64,000 bases of DNA from Candidatus Hydrogenedentota bacterium (GTDB lineage: Bacteria; Hydrogenedentota; Hydrogenedentia; Hydrogenedentales; JAGMZX01): the NCBI GenBank assembly GCA_029556545.1, contig JAKQEQ010000037.1, forward strand, positions 1 through 64,000, in the 5' to 3' direction. The position numbers and the translations under genes are program-made. Shown piece after piece: positions 22,905 through 32,439 of this stretch. Position 1 is the stretch's first letter, and the number at the start of each line of letters is the position of its first letter. A model generated the notes under the pieces. It was not told the origin of the DNA, ran no database searches, and saw only the letters and a program-made list of their open reading frames with translations.

Positions 22905-25571
22905 GTGAACCCCCAAGTAAACGCCATCAGCAACCGCCTGAGCCTGCGTCCGCCGCAGCGCGAGGCGCTGGAGATTTTGGACCGCGTGTGCGAGATCATC
23001 TCGCTGGAGAAGGGGGCGGACCTTGATCAGGCGCTGAGCGTCATCCGGTCCGAATTCCCTACGGTCGCCGATTTCGAGCGGGAGTTTCCCTCGCTGTGCT
23101 TCGCACTGGCGACGGGCGTGGGCAAGACGCGGCTCATGGGGGCCTTCATCAGCTACCTGTTCCGCGTCGAAAACATCCGGCATTTCTTCGTGCTGGCCCC
23201 TAACCTGACCATCTACAGCAAGCTGATCGCGGACTTCACGCCGAACACGCCAAAGTACGTACTCCAAGGCATCTCGGAATTCGCCACCACCCCGCCCGTG
23301 ATTATCACGGGCGACACCTACGAGCAAGGCATCGGCGTGCGCGAGGGCTACCTGTTCGAGGCGGGCGAGGTGCACATCAACATCTTCAACATCTCGAAGA
23401 TCAACTCCGAGGTGCGCGGCGGCAGCGCCCCGCGCATCAAGCGCCTGAGCGAGTACATCGGCGAGAGCTATTTCGAGTACCTGTCCAAGCTGGATGACCT
23501 GGTGCTGATCATGGACGAGTCGCATCGGTATCGCGCGACCGCCGGGGTGCGCGCCATCAACGAACTTCGACCTATTATCGGCCTGGAACTGACGGCCACG
23601 CCCCAGATCGAACGCGGCGGCGGGGCGGACCCGTTCAAGAACGTCATCTACAGCTATCCGCTGTCGTGCGCCCTGGACGACGGCTTCGTCAAGGAGCCCG
23701 CCGTGGCCACGCGCGAGAATTTCATCGCGGACAATTACGACCGCGACGGCCTGGAGCGGCTGAAACTCGAAGACGGCGTCCGGTTCCACGAGAACACCAA
23801 GGTCGAGTTGGAGGTGTTCGCCCGCGAAAACAGCCGCCCCATCGTAAAACCGTTCATGCTGGTGGTGGCGCAGGACACGGAGCACGCCGACGCACTGGTC
23901 AAGGTCATCGAGGATGACGCCTTCTTCGAGGGGCGGTACAGGGGGAAGGTGATCACGGTGCACTCGAACCTGCGCGGCGAGGAGAAAGACGATACCGTGC
24001 AGCAGTTGCTCTCCGTGGAGGATCCGGCCAATCCCATCGAGATCGTGGTGCACGTCAACATGCTCAAAGAGGGCTGGGACGTGACCAACCTGTACACCAT
24101 CGTGCCGTTGCGCACCGCGAACTCCCGGACGCTGGTCGAGCAGTCCATCGGGCGCGGCCTCCGCCTGCCCTACGGCAAGCGGACGGGCAATCCCGCCGTG
24201 GACCGGCTGACCATCGTGTCGCACGACCGGTTCCAGGAAATCATCGACCACGCCAACGACCCCAACTCCATCATCCGCACGGGCATCATCATCGGGCGCG
24301 ATGTCTCGGACGAACGGACGAAGGTGGTGGTGGTGCCGCCGACCATCGAGGCGCGGATAACGGGCGATGACGCCCAGGCGGCGGGCCAGCAGGGCCTGCT
24401 GTTCGACCGGCCCGAAGAGCGCCAAATCGCCCGCACCGTGCTCAACATCATCCGCGACTACGAGCGGCTGCCGCGCTCGGGCGATCTGTTGTCGCCCGAA
24501 GTGCAGAAGGAGTTGGTGGAGAAGACGGCGGCGGTGGTGACGCCGAAGCAGTACGAGATCGAGGGCACGTCCGAAAGGGTGGACCTGGTCAGGGTCGTTC
24601 GCGAGACGGCGGCGCAGTACGTGGCGATGTCGATCGACATCCCGCGGATCGTGGTGGTGCCGACCGGCGAGGTGACCGGCGGTTTCCAGGACTTCGATTT
24701 GGACACCTCCAACGTGCATCTCCAGCCGGTGGCCAACGACCTCATTTCGCAGGGGTTGCATAAAGGCCAGCGCTACCACCTGATCAGCGGCGACGGCATC
24801 GTGCCGGAGGAGCGGCTGGAAGACTACCTTGTTCGCGGCCTGATCGACTTTGACGACATCAACTATGACGATAACGCGGACCTCTTGTACAAGTTGGCCG
24901 GACAGATGGTCCGGCACCTGCAATCGTATCTGAAAAGCGAAGACGACGTGCTGAACGTGCTGCAGTATCACCAGCAGACGCTGGTTAACCTTATCCATGC
25001 GCAGATGCTCGCTTATTATAAGGAAGAGGCCACCGAGTACACGGCGCAGGTGACCAGGGGGTTCACCACCATCCGCGCGAACGCCTACAACGCGCCCGCC
25101 GATGAGCCCGTCCGTGACGTGCGCACGCCTGTGCCGGACTTGCAGAACATCCGTCGGATGCTGTTCGGCGGGTTCCGCAGGTGCCTGTATGGCGTGCAGA
25201 AATTCGATGCGGATTCGGAGCGTCGCTTCGCCGTGATCCTGGATACCGACCGCGACGTGCAGAAGTGGTTCAAGCCGGTGCGCGGCGACTTTCAGATCCA
25301 TTACGGCCATGACGACGCGGCGTACAACCCCGACTTCGTGGTGGAGACGGATAAGGCCAAGTACATTTGCGAACCCAAGGCCGCCAACGAGATGACCGAT
25401 GAGACGGTGCTGGCTAAGGCGCGGGCCGCCGCCGTGTGGTGCGAGCATGCTTCCAAGCATGCCCGCGACCATGACGGGAAGCCCTGGTCCTACCTCCTCA
25501 TCCCCGACGACCAAATCCGCGAAAACATGACGCTGCAAGGACTTGCAGCGGCGCACACCTTCCGGGCATGA
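22905..25571 (+). CDS. Type III-like Res helicase-endonuclease
   Basis: 888 residues, GTG start after AAAGGAG. N-terminal superfamily II helicase: Walker A ATGVGKT (K74), DEAH-like MDESHRYR (near residue 204), TATPQ, and a C-terminal helicase half ending in QSIGRGLRLPYG. A C-terminal nuclease motif follows: P-D810-F, then E823-P-K825 (PDFVVE...CEPK). Type III Res proteins translocate or slide on DNA and cut when two unmethylated sites meet, needing the Mod partner. Length and motif order fit the family. Confidence 0.9.
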   Translation: MNPQVNAISNRLSLRPPQREALEILDRVCEIISLEKGADLDQALSVIRSEFPTVADFEREFPSLCFALATGVGKTRLMGAFISYLFRVENIRHFFVLAPNLTIYSKLIADFTPNTPKYVLQGISEFATTPPVIITGDTYEQGIGVREGYLFEAGEVHINIFNISKINSEVRGGSAPRIKRLSEYIGESYFEYLSKLDDLVLIMDESHRYRATAGVRAINELRPIIGLELTATPQIERGGGADPFKNVIYSYPLSCALDDGFVKEPAVATRENFIADNYDRDGLERLKLEDGVRFHENTKVELEVFARENSRPIVKPFMLVVAQDTEHADALVKVIEDDAFFEGRYRGKVITVHSNLRGEEKDDTVQQLLSVEDPANPIEIVVHVNMLKEGWDVTNLYTIVPLRTANSRTLVEQSIGRGLRLPYGKRTGNPAVDRLTIVSHDRFQEIIDHANDPNSIIRTGIIIGRDVSDERTKVVVVPPTIEARITGDDAQAAGQQGLLFDRPEERQIARTVLNIIRDYERLPRSGDLLSPEVQKELVEKTAAVVTPKQYEIEGTSERVDLVRVVRETAAQYVAMSIDIPRIVVVPTGEVTGGFQDFDLDTSNVHLQPVANDLISQGLHKGQRYHLISGDGIVPEERLEDYLVRGLIDFDDINYDDNADLLYKLAGQMVRHLQSYLKSEDDVLNVLQYHQQTLVNLIHAQMLAYYKEEATEYTAQVTRGFTTIRANAYNAPADEPVRDVRTPVPDLQNIRRMLFGGFRRCLYGVQKFDADSERRFAVILDTDRDVQKWFKPVRGDFQIHYGHDDAAYNPDFVVETDKAKYICEPKAANEMTDETVLAKARAAAVWCEHASKHARDHDGKPWSYLLIPDDQIRENMTLQGLAAAHTFRA

Positions 25572-25599
25572 GGGTGGGGTGGGTGGGGTGGGTGGGGTA
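25570..25599. repeat. G-rich tract at the end of res
   Basis: GGGTGGGGTGGGTGGGGTGG and on: several runs of three or four G separated by single T, starting at the Res stop codon. It fits the consensus of a G-quadruplex on the plus strand and repeats the motif of the stem-loop at 15511. Confidence 0.75.
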
Positions 25600-25645
25600 T
25601 TCCCCAATCCGGTTGCGCAGACGCGCCAGACCATAGGTTTAGGTA

Positions 25646-26500
25646 ATGATGAATAAAGTTGATTGGGAGAGCCTTGAGCGCCTCCAGAATAGAATCGAGA
25701 AGCGCATTCACAAGCGCCTTACACGGGAGAACCGTCCCGGACTTCAGGCATGGCTCTTGGACGAGTTTCGTCTTCGGGCTGAGGCAGAAACGGAACTCGA
25801 TATCACGCTTGGCAAGGACGGATGGACGGAGCTTGAGGTTTTGAAGCTCTACCTTGACGAGCTTTCAACCGGGGAACGTGGTCTGCATGGCCGTCTCTTG
25901 CCCGATTTGATTATGGCTCTTTTTGCCGAGTTGAGACTATTTGAGGCGGCCAAGGCGTTCGAAGACGGCAACAAACGCGCTGGAAGTGTTGCGATGTGCG
26001 ACGCAGAGGCCGCGATTGCGTTCGCGGAGAATCGTGCCAAAGAAAAGAAGAAAGGCCGACGCGCAAAGTATTTCCCCGGTCCCAAAGGCGTCCGCCTAGT
26101 GATTCCGACTGAGCCGGAGCGACGAGACAAATCGGTGCGGCGTGATTCGGTCAAGTGGGCAGCCCTTTATCATCTAATGACAAAAGCGTGGAATTCCGGT
26201 GGGTGCGAACTTCGGGGTCTGCGCAAACACCCGAGGGAACGGCTGAGCAAGGTCACTTCTCTTTGGGATTCGGTGCATCGCGAAATGGAGCAAACAGGAA
26301 CTGATGTTCAAGAGTCTGTAGGCGATGAATTGCAGACCGTGCTGAACCGCTGGATGCGTAGCTTCGCCTGCCCGTCGCGTCTTTCTCCTTCGTATAGACT
26401 CTGGGCTTACGAACACCGAGACGCACTTCGAGACACATTCACGAATGAGTCCGATACAGGATTCGCCAAAGGTTCAAAGCAAGACCGTATGCGTTTCTAA
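25646..26500 (+). CDS. Hypothetical protein
   Basis: 284 residues, charged, mostly helical; Lys/Arg-rich patch (REKKKGRRAKYF region near residue 130). I do not recognise it. Its base composition is AT-richer than block D. A 75-bp gap separates it from res, so it could be the last gene of that cluster or a separate gene. ATGs at 25646 and 25649 are both possible. The 292-bp gap that follows holds no gene I can support, only a GGAGG site for the next one. Confidence 0.6.
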   Translation: MMNKVDWESLERLQNRIEKRIHKRLTRENRPGLQAWLLDEFRLRAEAETELDITLGKDGWTELEVLKLYLDELSTGERGLHGRLLPDLIMALFAELRLFEAAKAFEDGNKRAGSVAMCDAEAAIAFAENRAKEKKKGRRAKYFPGPKGVRLVIPTEPERRDKSVRRDSVKWAALYHLMTKAWNSGGCELRGLRKHPRERLSKVTSLWDSVHREMEQTGTDVQESVGDELQTVLNRWMRSFACPSRLSPSYRLWAYEHRDALRDTFTNESDTGFAKGSKQDRMRF

Positions 26501-26792
26501 GCTTCTGGTTGGTGTGAGGGTACGTCACCTCTCTTGAACCGGCGCATCCTTTTCGCTGAAGTCCATTTCCCTGCGCGTTAATGAACGCTATCACACCGAC
26601 ACTCGATTTCTCTACACCCCCCGATTTTGACAATCTCGCACGTGAGGGGCGGTTTTGCGCCGTCGCGCCGAACGGTAAGACCCCTCCCCTACCTCGTCTT
26701 GCTATCCACATCACAAGGCTGCGCATCAGCAATAATTACATGGCGTAAGAACCACTTTATGCAGCAGTCAAACTACTGGAGGTTGAAGTTAC

Positions 26793-28580
26793 ATGATGAA
26801 AGACAAGTCGAAGTTAGATGTGCCGGATGAGGCCCTCATCGCTGAAATGCAGGTTGAGGTTAACGCGGAGCGTGCGGAACTGGCCAAGGGCACGGTTGAG
26901 CAAAAGTGTGATGTTACTTACGAAAGCACACCTGACGGTGTGGTCACTACTGTCTCAGACGACGTTCTCTTTGCCGATGGCCTTCCGGTGATAGAGATGG
27001 TCGACCGTGCGCGGTACGAAGTTTCTGATGATGCCCTTCGCGCGTTGGTGTTGCGGAACACGCCGCCGTGGGTGTTCACCATGCGCCGAGAACTTGTTCG
27101 CGTCGTGCAGGATGAGAATGGCGCATTCCTGGACCCATACAATATTGACAGCCTTCGAGGTGATCTTGACAGGAGCGCTCATTATACCAGGACCGCCCGC
27201 TCGCATATCGCTGTTTCCACTATCACCGAAGCTTACGTCCGCGACATCTTAGCGCGGCGGAGATTCCCTGGGTTCCCTTCGTTGCGCGGTGTCATCACCG
27301 CACCTTGCATCAGCCCTGACGGATCCCTGATTGACACGCCGGGGTATCACGAAGAGTCTGGGCTGTACTATGCGCCCGGCTCCGGACTCGAAAGCATTCG
27401 TGTCTCTGACCGTCCGACGAAAGAGGAAGTGAAGATGTCCATCGCTCTTATCAGCGAGGTCATTGTAGATTTCTGCTTTCTGGATGAAGCCAGCCGCGCA
27501 AATGCGTTTGCCCTTATCATTACACCTTTCGTACGCCCGAACATTGAAGGTCCGGTGCCGTTAGCAATCGTCTCAAGCCCGGCGCAAGGAACGGGAAAAT
27601 CACTTCTAGCAGACGTGACATCTATCCTCTATACCGGCACGCACTACAAAGGCTTGATGCTCGAATCAGAGGCCGAAACCCAGAAGCGTTTGACGACAGC
27701 GCTGATGAAAGGCCGCCCGATTATTGTCCTTGACAACCTCGTTGGCCGTGTGTCGAGCCCGAGTGTCGCGAGGGCCGTCAGCGAATCCATTTGGAGCTCT
27801 CGTCTGTTGGGGCAAAACAGGGAGGTTGAAATCCCCGTCTGGGTTACGTGGATTGGTAACGGCAACAATGTCGGCCTGAGTTCCGAGATCGTGCGCCGTT
27901 CATATCCCATTCGTCTTGATGCCAAGATGCGGCGGCCTCACACGCGCAAGGGCTTTCGTCATCCCAAACTGCTTGCTTGGGTAAAGAAGGAACGGACCAA
28001 GATCGTGTCTGCAATTCTGACGCTGCTCAAAGCGTACTCCGTGTCTTTGGATCGGCCTCCCGTGGACGTTCCAGTCATGGGTCTGTTCGGGGAATGGGCG
28101 GAGCTTCTTGGCGGAATACTGGCCTTTGCCGAAATACCTTCGTTCTTAGGCAACCTTCAGGAATTCTGGTCGGAAGATGACGACGAAGCCCAGCAATGGG
28201 AGATTCTCTTGCTCGAAGTGTACCGAAAGTATGGTGGAAAACCGATGGAAGCGAACAAGATCGCCGCCCTGCCTGTGGAATTCTTCCCAGAGTTCCTCGC
28301 GGATTATTACGAGCGACCGTCATTTCCGGTTAGGCTCGGCAAGGCGCTGGCCAACATTAGGGACCGCGTGTTCAACGACGATGGCCTTCGTGTCGAGAAG
28401 GTGAAGTCTGTGCATGGCAAGAGTCTGTGGCGCGTGGTTACCCCGACGGCGCATTCGGATGGGCCGAATATCGTACCGCTGCCCACCGTAGCGGCATCGC
28501 CTGCACCTCTCCCGAAAAGGTCTCAGACCAGTCAAGACGACGGAAGCCAGGTCGCCCCGAACTTGCAAGCCGGTCAATAG
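26793..28580 (+). CDS. D5-like replication ATPase/helicase
   Basis: 595 residues. Walker A SSPAQGTGKS (residues 261-270, K269) in a domain of the kind found in D5/VirE-type or phage-plasmid replication ATPases, with a following Asp-containing hydrophobic strand (PIIVLDNL) as Walker B. The N-terminal 230 residues are unassigned; the C-terminal tail is Ser/Pro/Gln-rich. Next to a primase zinc finger and a polymerase, it should be the helicase of the island's replication module. Start chosen at an ATG preceded by GGAGG. Confidence 0.72.
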   Translation: MMKDKSKLDVPDEALIAEMQVEVNAERAELAKGTVEQKCDVTYESTPDGVVTTVSDDVLFADGLPVIEMVDRARYEVSDDALRALVLRNTPPWVFTMRRELVRVVQDENGAFLDPYNIDSLRGDLDRSAHYTRTARSHIAVSTITEAYVRDILARRRFPGFPSLRGVITAPCISPDGSLIDTPGYHEESGLYYAPGSGLESIRVSDRPTKEEVKMSIALISEVIVDFCFLDEASRANAFALIITPFVRPNIEGPVPLAIVSSPAQGTGKSLLADVTSILYTGTHYKGLMLESEAETQKRLTTALMKGRPIIVLDNLVGRVSSPSVARAVSESIWSSRLLGQNREVEIPVWVTWIGNGNNVGLSSEIVRRSYPIRLDAKMRRPHTRKGFRHPKLLAWVKKERTKIVSAILTLLKAYSVSLDRPPVDVPVMGLFGEWAELLGGILAFAEIPSFLGNLQEFWSEDDDEAQQWEILLLEVYRKYGGKPMEANKIAALPVEFFPEFLADYYERPSFPVRLGKALANIRDRVFNDDGLRVEKVKSVHGKSLWRVVTPTAHSDGPNIVPLPTVAASPAPLPKRSQTSQDDGSQVAPNLQAGQ

Positions 28581-28588
28581 GTGCCCCA

Positions 28589-29131
28589 ATGGATCTGCTG
28601 GATCTTCTGCTTGAGGATGGCTTCAAACCGTTGCGCAAGACGGTGAACGAATGGGCGTCGCCTTGTCCATGGTGTCCGGACCACGGGCGGGATCGGTTCA
28701 TCATCAGACGGACAGGATCCGTTCTGCGGTTCTGGTGCCGTCGTTGCGGACGCCGTGGTGCGGCGTATACGTATCTCGTCGAGTTCCGGCAACTGGCTCC
28801 CGAAGCGGCACGGCGAATCCTCGGCGTGTCCGAGCAGGAAATGCGGCGGCTTCAAGGTGATTCCTCACACCCCAATTCGCGTAGCAATTCGGACGCACGC
28901 CGCCGCCCTCCACTGATTTGGCGGGAGAAGGCGTGGCTGACCGTCCTGGCGTGTGAGCGTGAGCTATGGTCCGGCTCACAGAAGACCGAGGACGTTCTTC
29001 ATTGGCTCAGAGATGAGCGCGGTCTGTCGGACGAGACAATCAAGGAATTCCGTCTCGGTTATGTGGCGCGAACTGTCTTCCGCGAGCGCGAGAGTTGGGG
29101 CCTGTCCGACTCCAGAGAGGTACGCGAATGA
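28589..29131 (+). CDS. Stand-alone CHC2 zinc-finger primase domain
   Basis: 180 residues with a DnaG-type zinc site: C26-P-W-C29, H32, then C50-R-R-C53. The rest (about 60-180) corresponds to the start of a DnaG-like core without a TOPRIM domain. The TOPRIM domain is at the start of the next gene, whose ATG overlaps this stop (ATGA). The two therefore act as a split primase. The reading frame upstream of 28589 overlaps the preceding gene and is not used. Confidence 0.85.
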   Translation: MDLLDLLLEDGFKPLRKTVNEWASPCPWCPDHGRDRFIIRRTGSVLRFWCRRCGRRGAAYTYLVEFRQLAPEAARRILGVSEQEMRRLQGDSSHPNSRSNSDARRRPPLIWREKAWLTVLACERELWSGSQKTEDVLHWLRDERGLSDETIKEFRLGYVARTVFRERESWGLSDSREVRE

Positions 29132-31668
29132 GCGTGTTCGTTCTTCCAGAAGGCTTGCTGTTTCCCCACGTCGAGGCAGACGGCGTGACCGGGGAGGTCT
29201 CTGTTGGTCGCCTGAGAATACGGAAGGCCGAACAGAGCGGCTCGAAGTATCACACGGTGGCGGGTTCCAGCATGACGCCCCTCTGCATCGGCCTGCGCCG
29301 GACGTTCCCGGTTGTCGTAGTCGAATCGGATCTGGACGCGATGCTCGTGTCGCAGGAGGCTGGCGACCTTGTCGGGGTTGTCGCCTTGGGGTCCGTGACC
29401 AACCGCCCGGATGAGGAGACGTTCCGCATTCTCAGGAGGGTCCCCCTGATCATCGTGTCCTTGGATAGCGATCCTCCTGCGGCGCGGGAATCGCGGCAGT
29501 ACTGGGAGCGGCATTTCCCTCGGAGCGTACGCTGCCCCATACCGCGAAGGTTCGGGAAGGACCCCGGGGAGGCCTTCCGCAACGGCCTCGACATCCGAAC
29601 GTGGGTTGTCAGCGCCCTCAAGATGGCCGATTGGTCGCTGCCAGACGAGGAAGATTTGGACGCAACGCGCCTGAGCGCCTGCGATGTGCATGGCCCATCC
29701 GATCCGCTTCCCATTGAGGACGACAAGCCTGACGACTACGCAGCACCGGCGTGTGACGCGCCCGTTGCCGTTGCGTCCTCCGGGGAATCGCCCGCACCGG
29801 CGTGTGCGGTCGGCGAGACCCCGCCCGACGAAGGTCCAGAGGGTTCTCTTGCTCCGGTTCCGACGTTTGAGTACATCACGGACGACGACCACGCGCGGAA
29901 GGCCGTGGCGTCTCTGCTGGAGGCACCGAGCCCGTACGGGGCCGATATCGAAACAGCGAAGCACCCTGATTATGCCGGGCATCCCCAGAGCGGCCTGGAC
30001 CCCCACCTCTCGCGCATCCGCTTGGTGCAGATTTGCGCAGCGGGCCTGCCCATCTATGTGTTCGACTTCTCCGGGATCGACCCGAGTATCCTAGCGCCGC
30101 TGTGGGACCGCCCGATGGTCTTCCACAACGCCCTTTTCGATATCCGCCATATCCTTCACTCCGGCGCGAATCCGTCCAAGGTCGGCTGCACGATGCTGAT
30201 GGACAATGCCCTGGCGGGGGGGATGCGCGGCCTCGCCGACCTCGCGGAGGACTATCTCGGACTCGCGGTTTCCAAGGCGGAGCAGACATCAGACTGGAAT
30301 GCCCCACACCTGACAGAAGATCAGCTTGCTTATGCCGCCCTCGATGCCTGCTTGGTTCTTCAGCTCTATCACATACTCCGGGAACGGCTCGCGGGCGAGG
30401 GGCTCGGGCGATGCTACGCGTTGATGCGCGACGCGCAGCGCGCCGTCGCCGAGACGATGCTGGCGGGGCTCGGTTTCGACGTCGCGGCGCACGCCGACGT
30501 GGTCCGCGAGTGGGAGGCTCAGCGGGACACGGCGAAGGCGAGGGTGGTCGAGGTACTTGGCCCTGACATTGACCGAAACAGCCCTACTCAGGTGGCCCGG
30601 TGGTTCGAGACCCACCTTGACGAGGGAACGTTGCGGGAGTTGCCTCGAACGAAGACGGGGCAAATCTCCACGGCGGCGGAGTCCCTGGCCGCCATCGGTA
30701 ATCATCCCGCTGTGCGTAGCTTGATCGAGTACAAAGCTGTCCAGACGCTCTTGTCCACGTTCGGCGCGCCGTACGCTCGGCATGTGAACCCCGTGACCCG
30801 CCGCCTTCACGGTGGTTTTCGTTTCTGCACCTCCACGGGTCGCATGAGATGCAAGAATCCCAATGTTCAGAACGCCCCAAGGCAGCAGTCTTTCCGCGCC
30901 CTTTTTGTGGCCAAGCCCGGTCACGTTCTTCTAAAGGCCGACTACAACCAGATGCAGCTTAGAGTGGTGGCCGAGCTTTCCCAGGACGCCACCATGCTCG
31001 AAATCTTCCGGGAGGGGCGGGACATCCACCGCCTGACCGCCGCCGCTATCACCGGCAAGATGCCGTCCGAGGTGACGAAGTCTGAGAGGAGTGCTGCCAA
31101 AAAGAGCAACTTTGGTTTCATCTTTGGAATCGGACCGAAGAGATTTCGTATGGATGTTATGGAGGAATATAGTATAGATATGACATTTGAAGAAGCAAAG
31201 CAAATTCGCAGCATCTTCTTCAGGACCTATCCGGGCGTTGAGAGATGGCACAGGTGGCTGTCCGCACGTGCCAAGCAGACCTGGAGTGTCACGACGCCGG
31301 GCGGTCGTGTCCGCAGATTTCCGCGAAAGGGGAACCAGCCGCCCTACACGGAAGTGCTCAATACGCCCGTGCAGGGCGGCGAGGCCGAGGTCCTGCTATC
31401 GGCGCTGGCCCTGTTCCCCGAGCGGCTCGGGGGGCTGGACGCCAAACTCGTGAATGTCGTTCATGACGAGGTCCTGTTCGAGGTCGCAGAGGCGGACGTC
31501 TCCAAGGCGGTTCCCATTATCGAGGCCGTCATGGTCGAGGCCATGCAAGCCGTCTTCCCGGATTGCAGCACCAGGAATCTGGTGGATATCTCTGTAGGCA
31601 AGGACTGGGGTAATACGGCGAAGTACTGCGCCGACTCCGTGGCGGGCTGCGCCGGATTGGAGGGTTGA
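29128..31668 (+). CDS. TOPRIM-3'-5' exonuclease-DNA polymerase I fusion
   Basis: 846 residues. Residues about 1-170 are a TOPRIM domain with E66 (VVVESD) and D113-S-D115, the primase/topoisomerase metal residues. A Pro/Ala/acidic linker (about 170-250) leads to a DnaQ-like exonuclease: D273-x-E275, N334...D338, and Y402-x-x-x-D406. A family A polymerase follows: motif A D605-Y-x-Q, motif B R654...K658...F662 and motif C H779-D780-E781. There is no 5'-3' exonuclease. The motif B Tyr normally preceding the final Gly is Phe here (F666). All catalytic acids look intact. Joined to the CHC2 gene and next to a D5-like ATPase, this is a primer-synthesising replicase for the island. Confidence 0.88.
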   Translation: MSVFVLPEGLLFPHVEADGVTGEVSVGRLRIRKAEQSGSKYHTVAGSSMTPLCIGLRRTFPVVVVESDLDAMLVSQEAGDLVGVVALGSVTNRPDEETFRILRRVPLIIVSLDSDPPAARESRQYWERHFPRSVRCPIPRRFGKDPGEAFRNGLDIRTWVVSALKMADWSLPDEEDLDATRLSACDVHGPSDPLPIEDDKPDDYAAPACDAPVAVASSGESPAPACAVGETPPDEGPEGSLAPVPTFEYITDDDHARKAVASLLEAPSPYGADIETAKHPDYAGHPQSGLDPHLSRIRLVQICAAGLPIYVFDFSGIDPSILAPLWDRPMVFHNALFDIRHILHSGANPSKVGCTMLMDNALAGGMRGLADLAEDYLGLAVSKAEQTSDWNAPHLTEDQLAYAALDACLVLQLYHILRERLAGEGLGRCYALMRDAQRAVAETMLAGLGFDVAAHADVVREWEAQRDTAKARVVEVLGPDIDRNSPTQVARWFETHLDEGTLRELPRTKTGQISTAAESLAAIGNHPAVRSLIEYKAVQTLLSTFGAPYARHVNPVTRRLHGGFRFCTSTGRMRCKNPNVQNAPRQQSFRALFVAKPGHVLLKADYNQMQLRVVAELSQDATMLEIFREGRDIHRLTAAAITGKMPSEVTKSERSAAKKSNFGFIFGIGPKRFRMDVMEEYSIDMTFEEAKQIRSIFFRTYPGVERWHRWLSARAKQTWSVTTPGGRVRRFPRKGNQPPYTEVLNTPVQGGEAEVLLSALALFPERLGGLDAKLVNVVHDEVLFEVAEADVSKAVPIIEAVMVEAMQAVFPDCSTRNLVDISVGKDWGNTAKYCADSVAGCAGLEG

Positions 31669-31684
31669 CGTGAGAACGGAATTC
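31618..31684. repeat. Direct repeat copy 1 (end of the polymerase gene)
   Basis: The last 50 or so bases of the TOPRIM-polymerase gene plus about 16 bases beyond its stop recur at 32481-32545 with scattered mismatches, including the TGAGAACGGAAT stretch. The second copy is not coding, so this is the original. Confidence 0.8.
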
Positions 31685-31873
31685 AGAAGGCACAGGTTTC
31701 ACTTGCGCGGCCCTCCCGCCTTCGGGGGTGGCGTTCTGCCGCGTCCGACTTGGTCCGGGCGGGGTTCGGAGGCCGCGCGAGCATGGCGTGGGCCAGCATC
31801 TGATGGGCAGAGAGAACTCCTGGCAATTGGTGCCAGGAGGAAGGCGCGAAAGGCGCATTGAGAGGAATACGAC

Positions 31874-32425
31874 ATGAGTAAGAACGGAAAGACAAACAAG
31901 TCGATTGTTCGGGAGGCCGCCGACGACAGTTCCATCTGCTACGACAACCAGGCTGCCGACGGCCTGTACGAGGTCCACGTCGACAGCACGTGGGACCAGG
32001 CGGTGCTGGAGCGGAGCGGCGAGCTCTATCACCGCGTCTGCGTCGCGATGAGTGCGCGGACGGAGGACGGCGTCGAGGTGGGACTGTTCCGCGCGTACGA
32101 GGTGCGCCGGGCAGCGGACGTGCGCGACCTGCGCTGCCTCGCGGCCCAGGTGGACCTGCCTTTGAATGACGAGCGGGACATCCCGGAGCTGATCAAGCGG
32201 CTCTGGTACGAGCGGTTCAAGGTCTTGTTGTCGACGGACGACGGCGGCCGCCGGATCGTGCACTTCATCGACAAGGCACCCGGCGACCGCGACGTTCCGG
32301 ACGCACGCGACGGGGACAACATCTGGGACCATGCGTGGCATCATGAACTTCGCCGGGAGGAAGGGTTCAACAGGCACCTGAGGGAGCACGGATACGGCTA
32401 CCTGCTGCCGCAGTCTGCCCGCTGA
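31874..32425 (+). CDS. Hypothetical protein
   Basis: 183 residues starting MSKNGKTNKSIVREA, with a GAGAGGAA site. Acidic and helical with several Arg/Asp clusters; no catalytic motif or membrane segment. I do not recognise it. It is 205 bases after the polymerase and followed by a strong hairpin, so it could end the replication operon. Confidence 0.65.
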   Translation: MSKNGKTNKSIVREAADDSSICYDNQAADGLYEVHVDSTWDQAVLERSGELYHRVCVAMSARTEDGVEVGLFRAYEVRRAADVRDLRCLAAQVDLPLNDERDIPELIKRLWYERFKVLLSTDDGGRRIVHFIDKAPGDRDVPDARDGDNIWDHAWHHELRREEGFNRHLREHGYGYLLPQSAR

Positions 32426-32439
32426 ACCGCAGAAACTGT

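Noticed and set aside
15785-25571. DISARM or BREX system
   Set aside because: No DUF1998 (DrmB), PLD (DrmC), PglZ, BrxC or BrxL-like gene; the methylase and helicase are type III-like.
22806-25634. Very long antisense frame (942 codons) opposite res
   Set aside because: High third-position GC keeps the complement open. Res has full helicase and nuclease motifs; the antisense is Val/Arg/His-rich without motifs.
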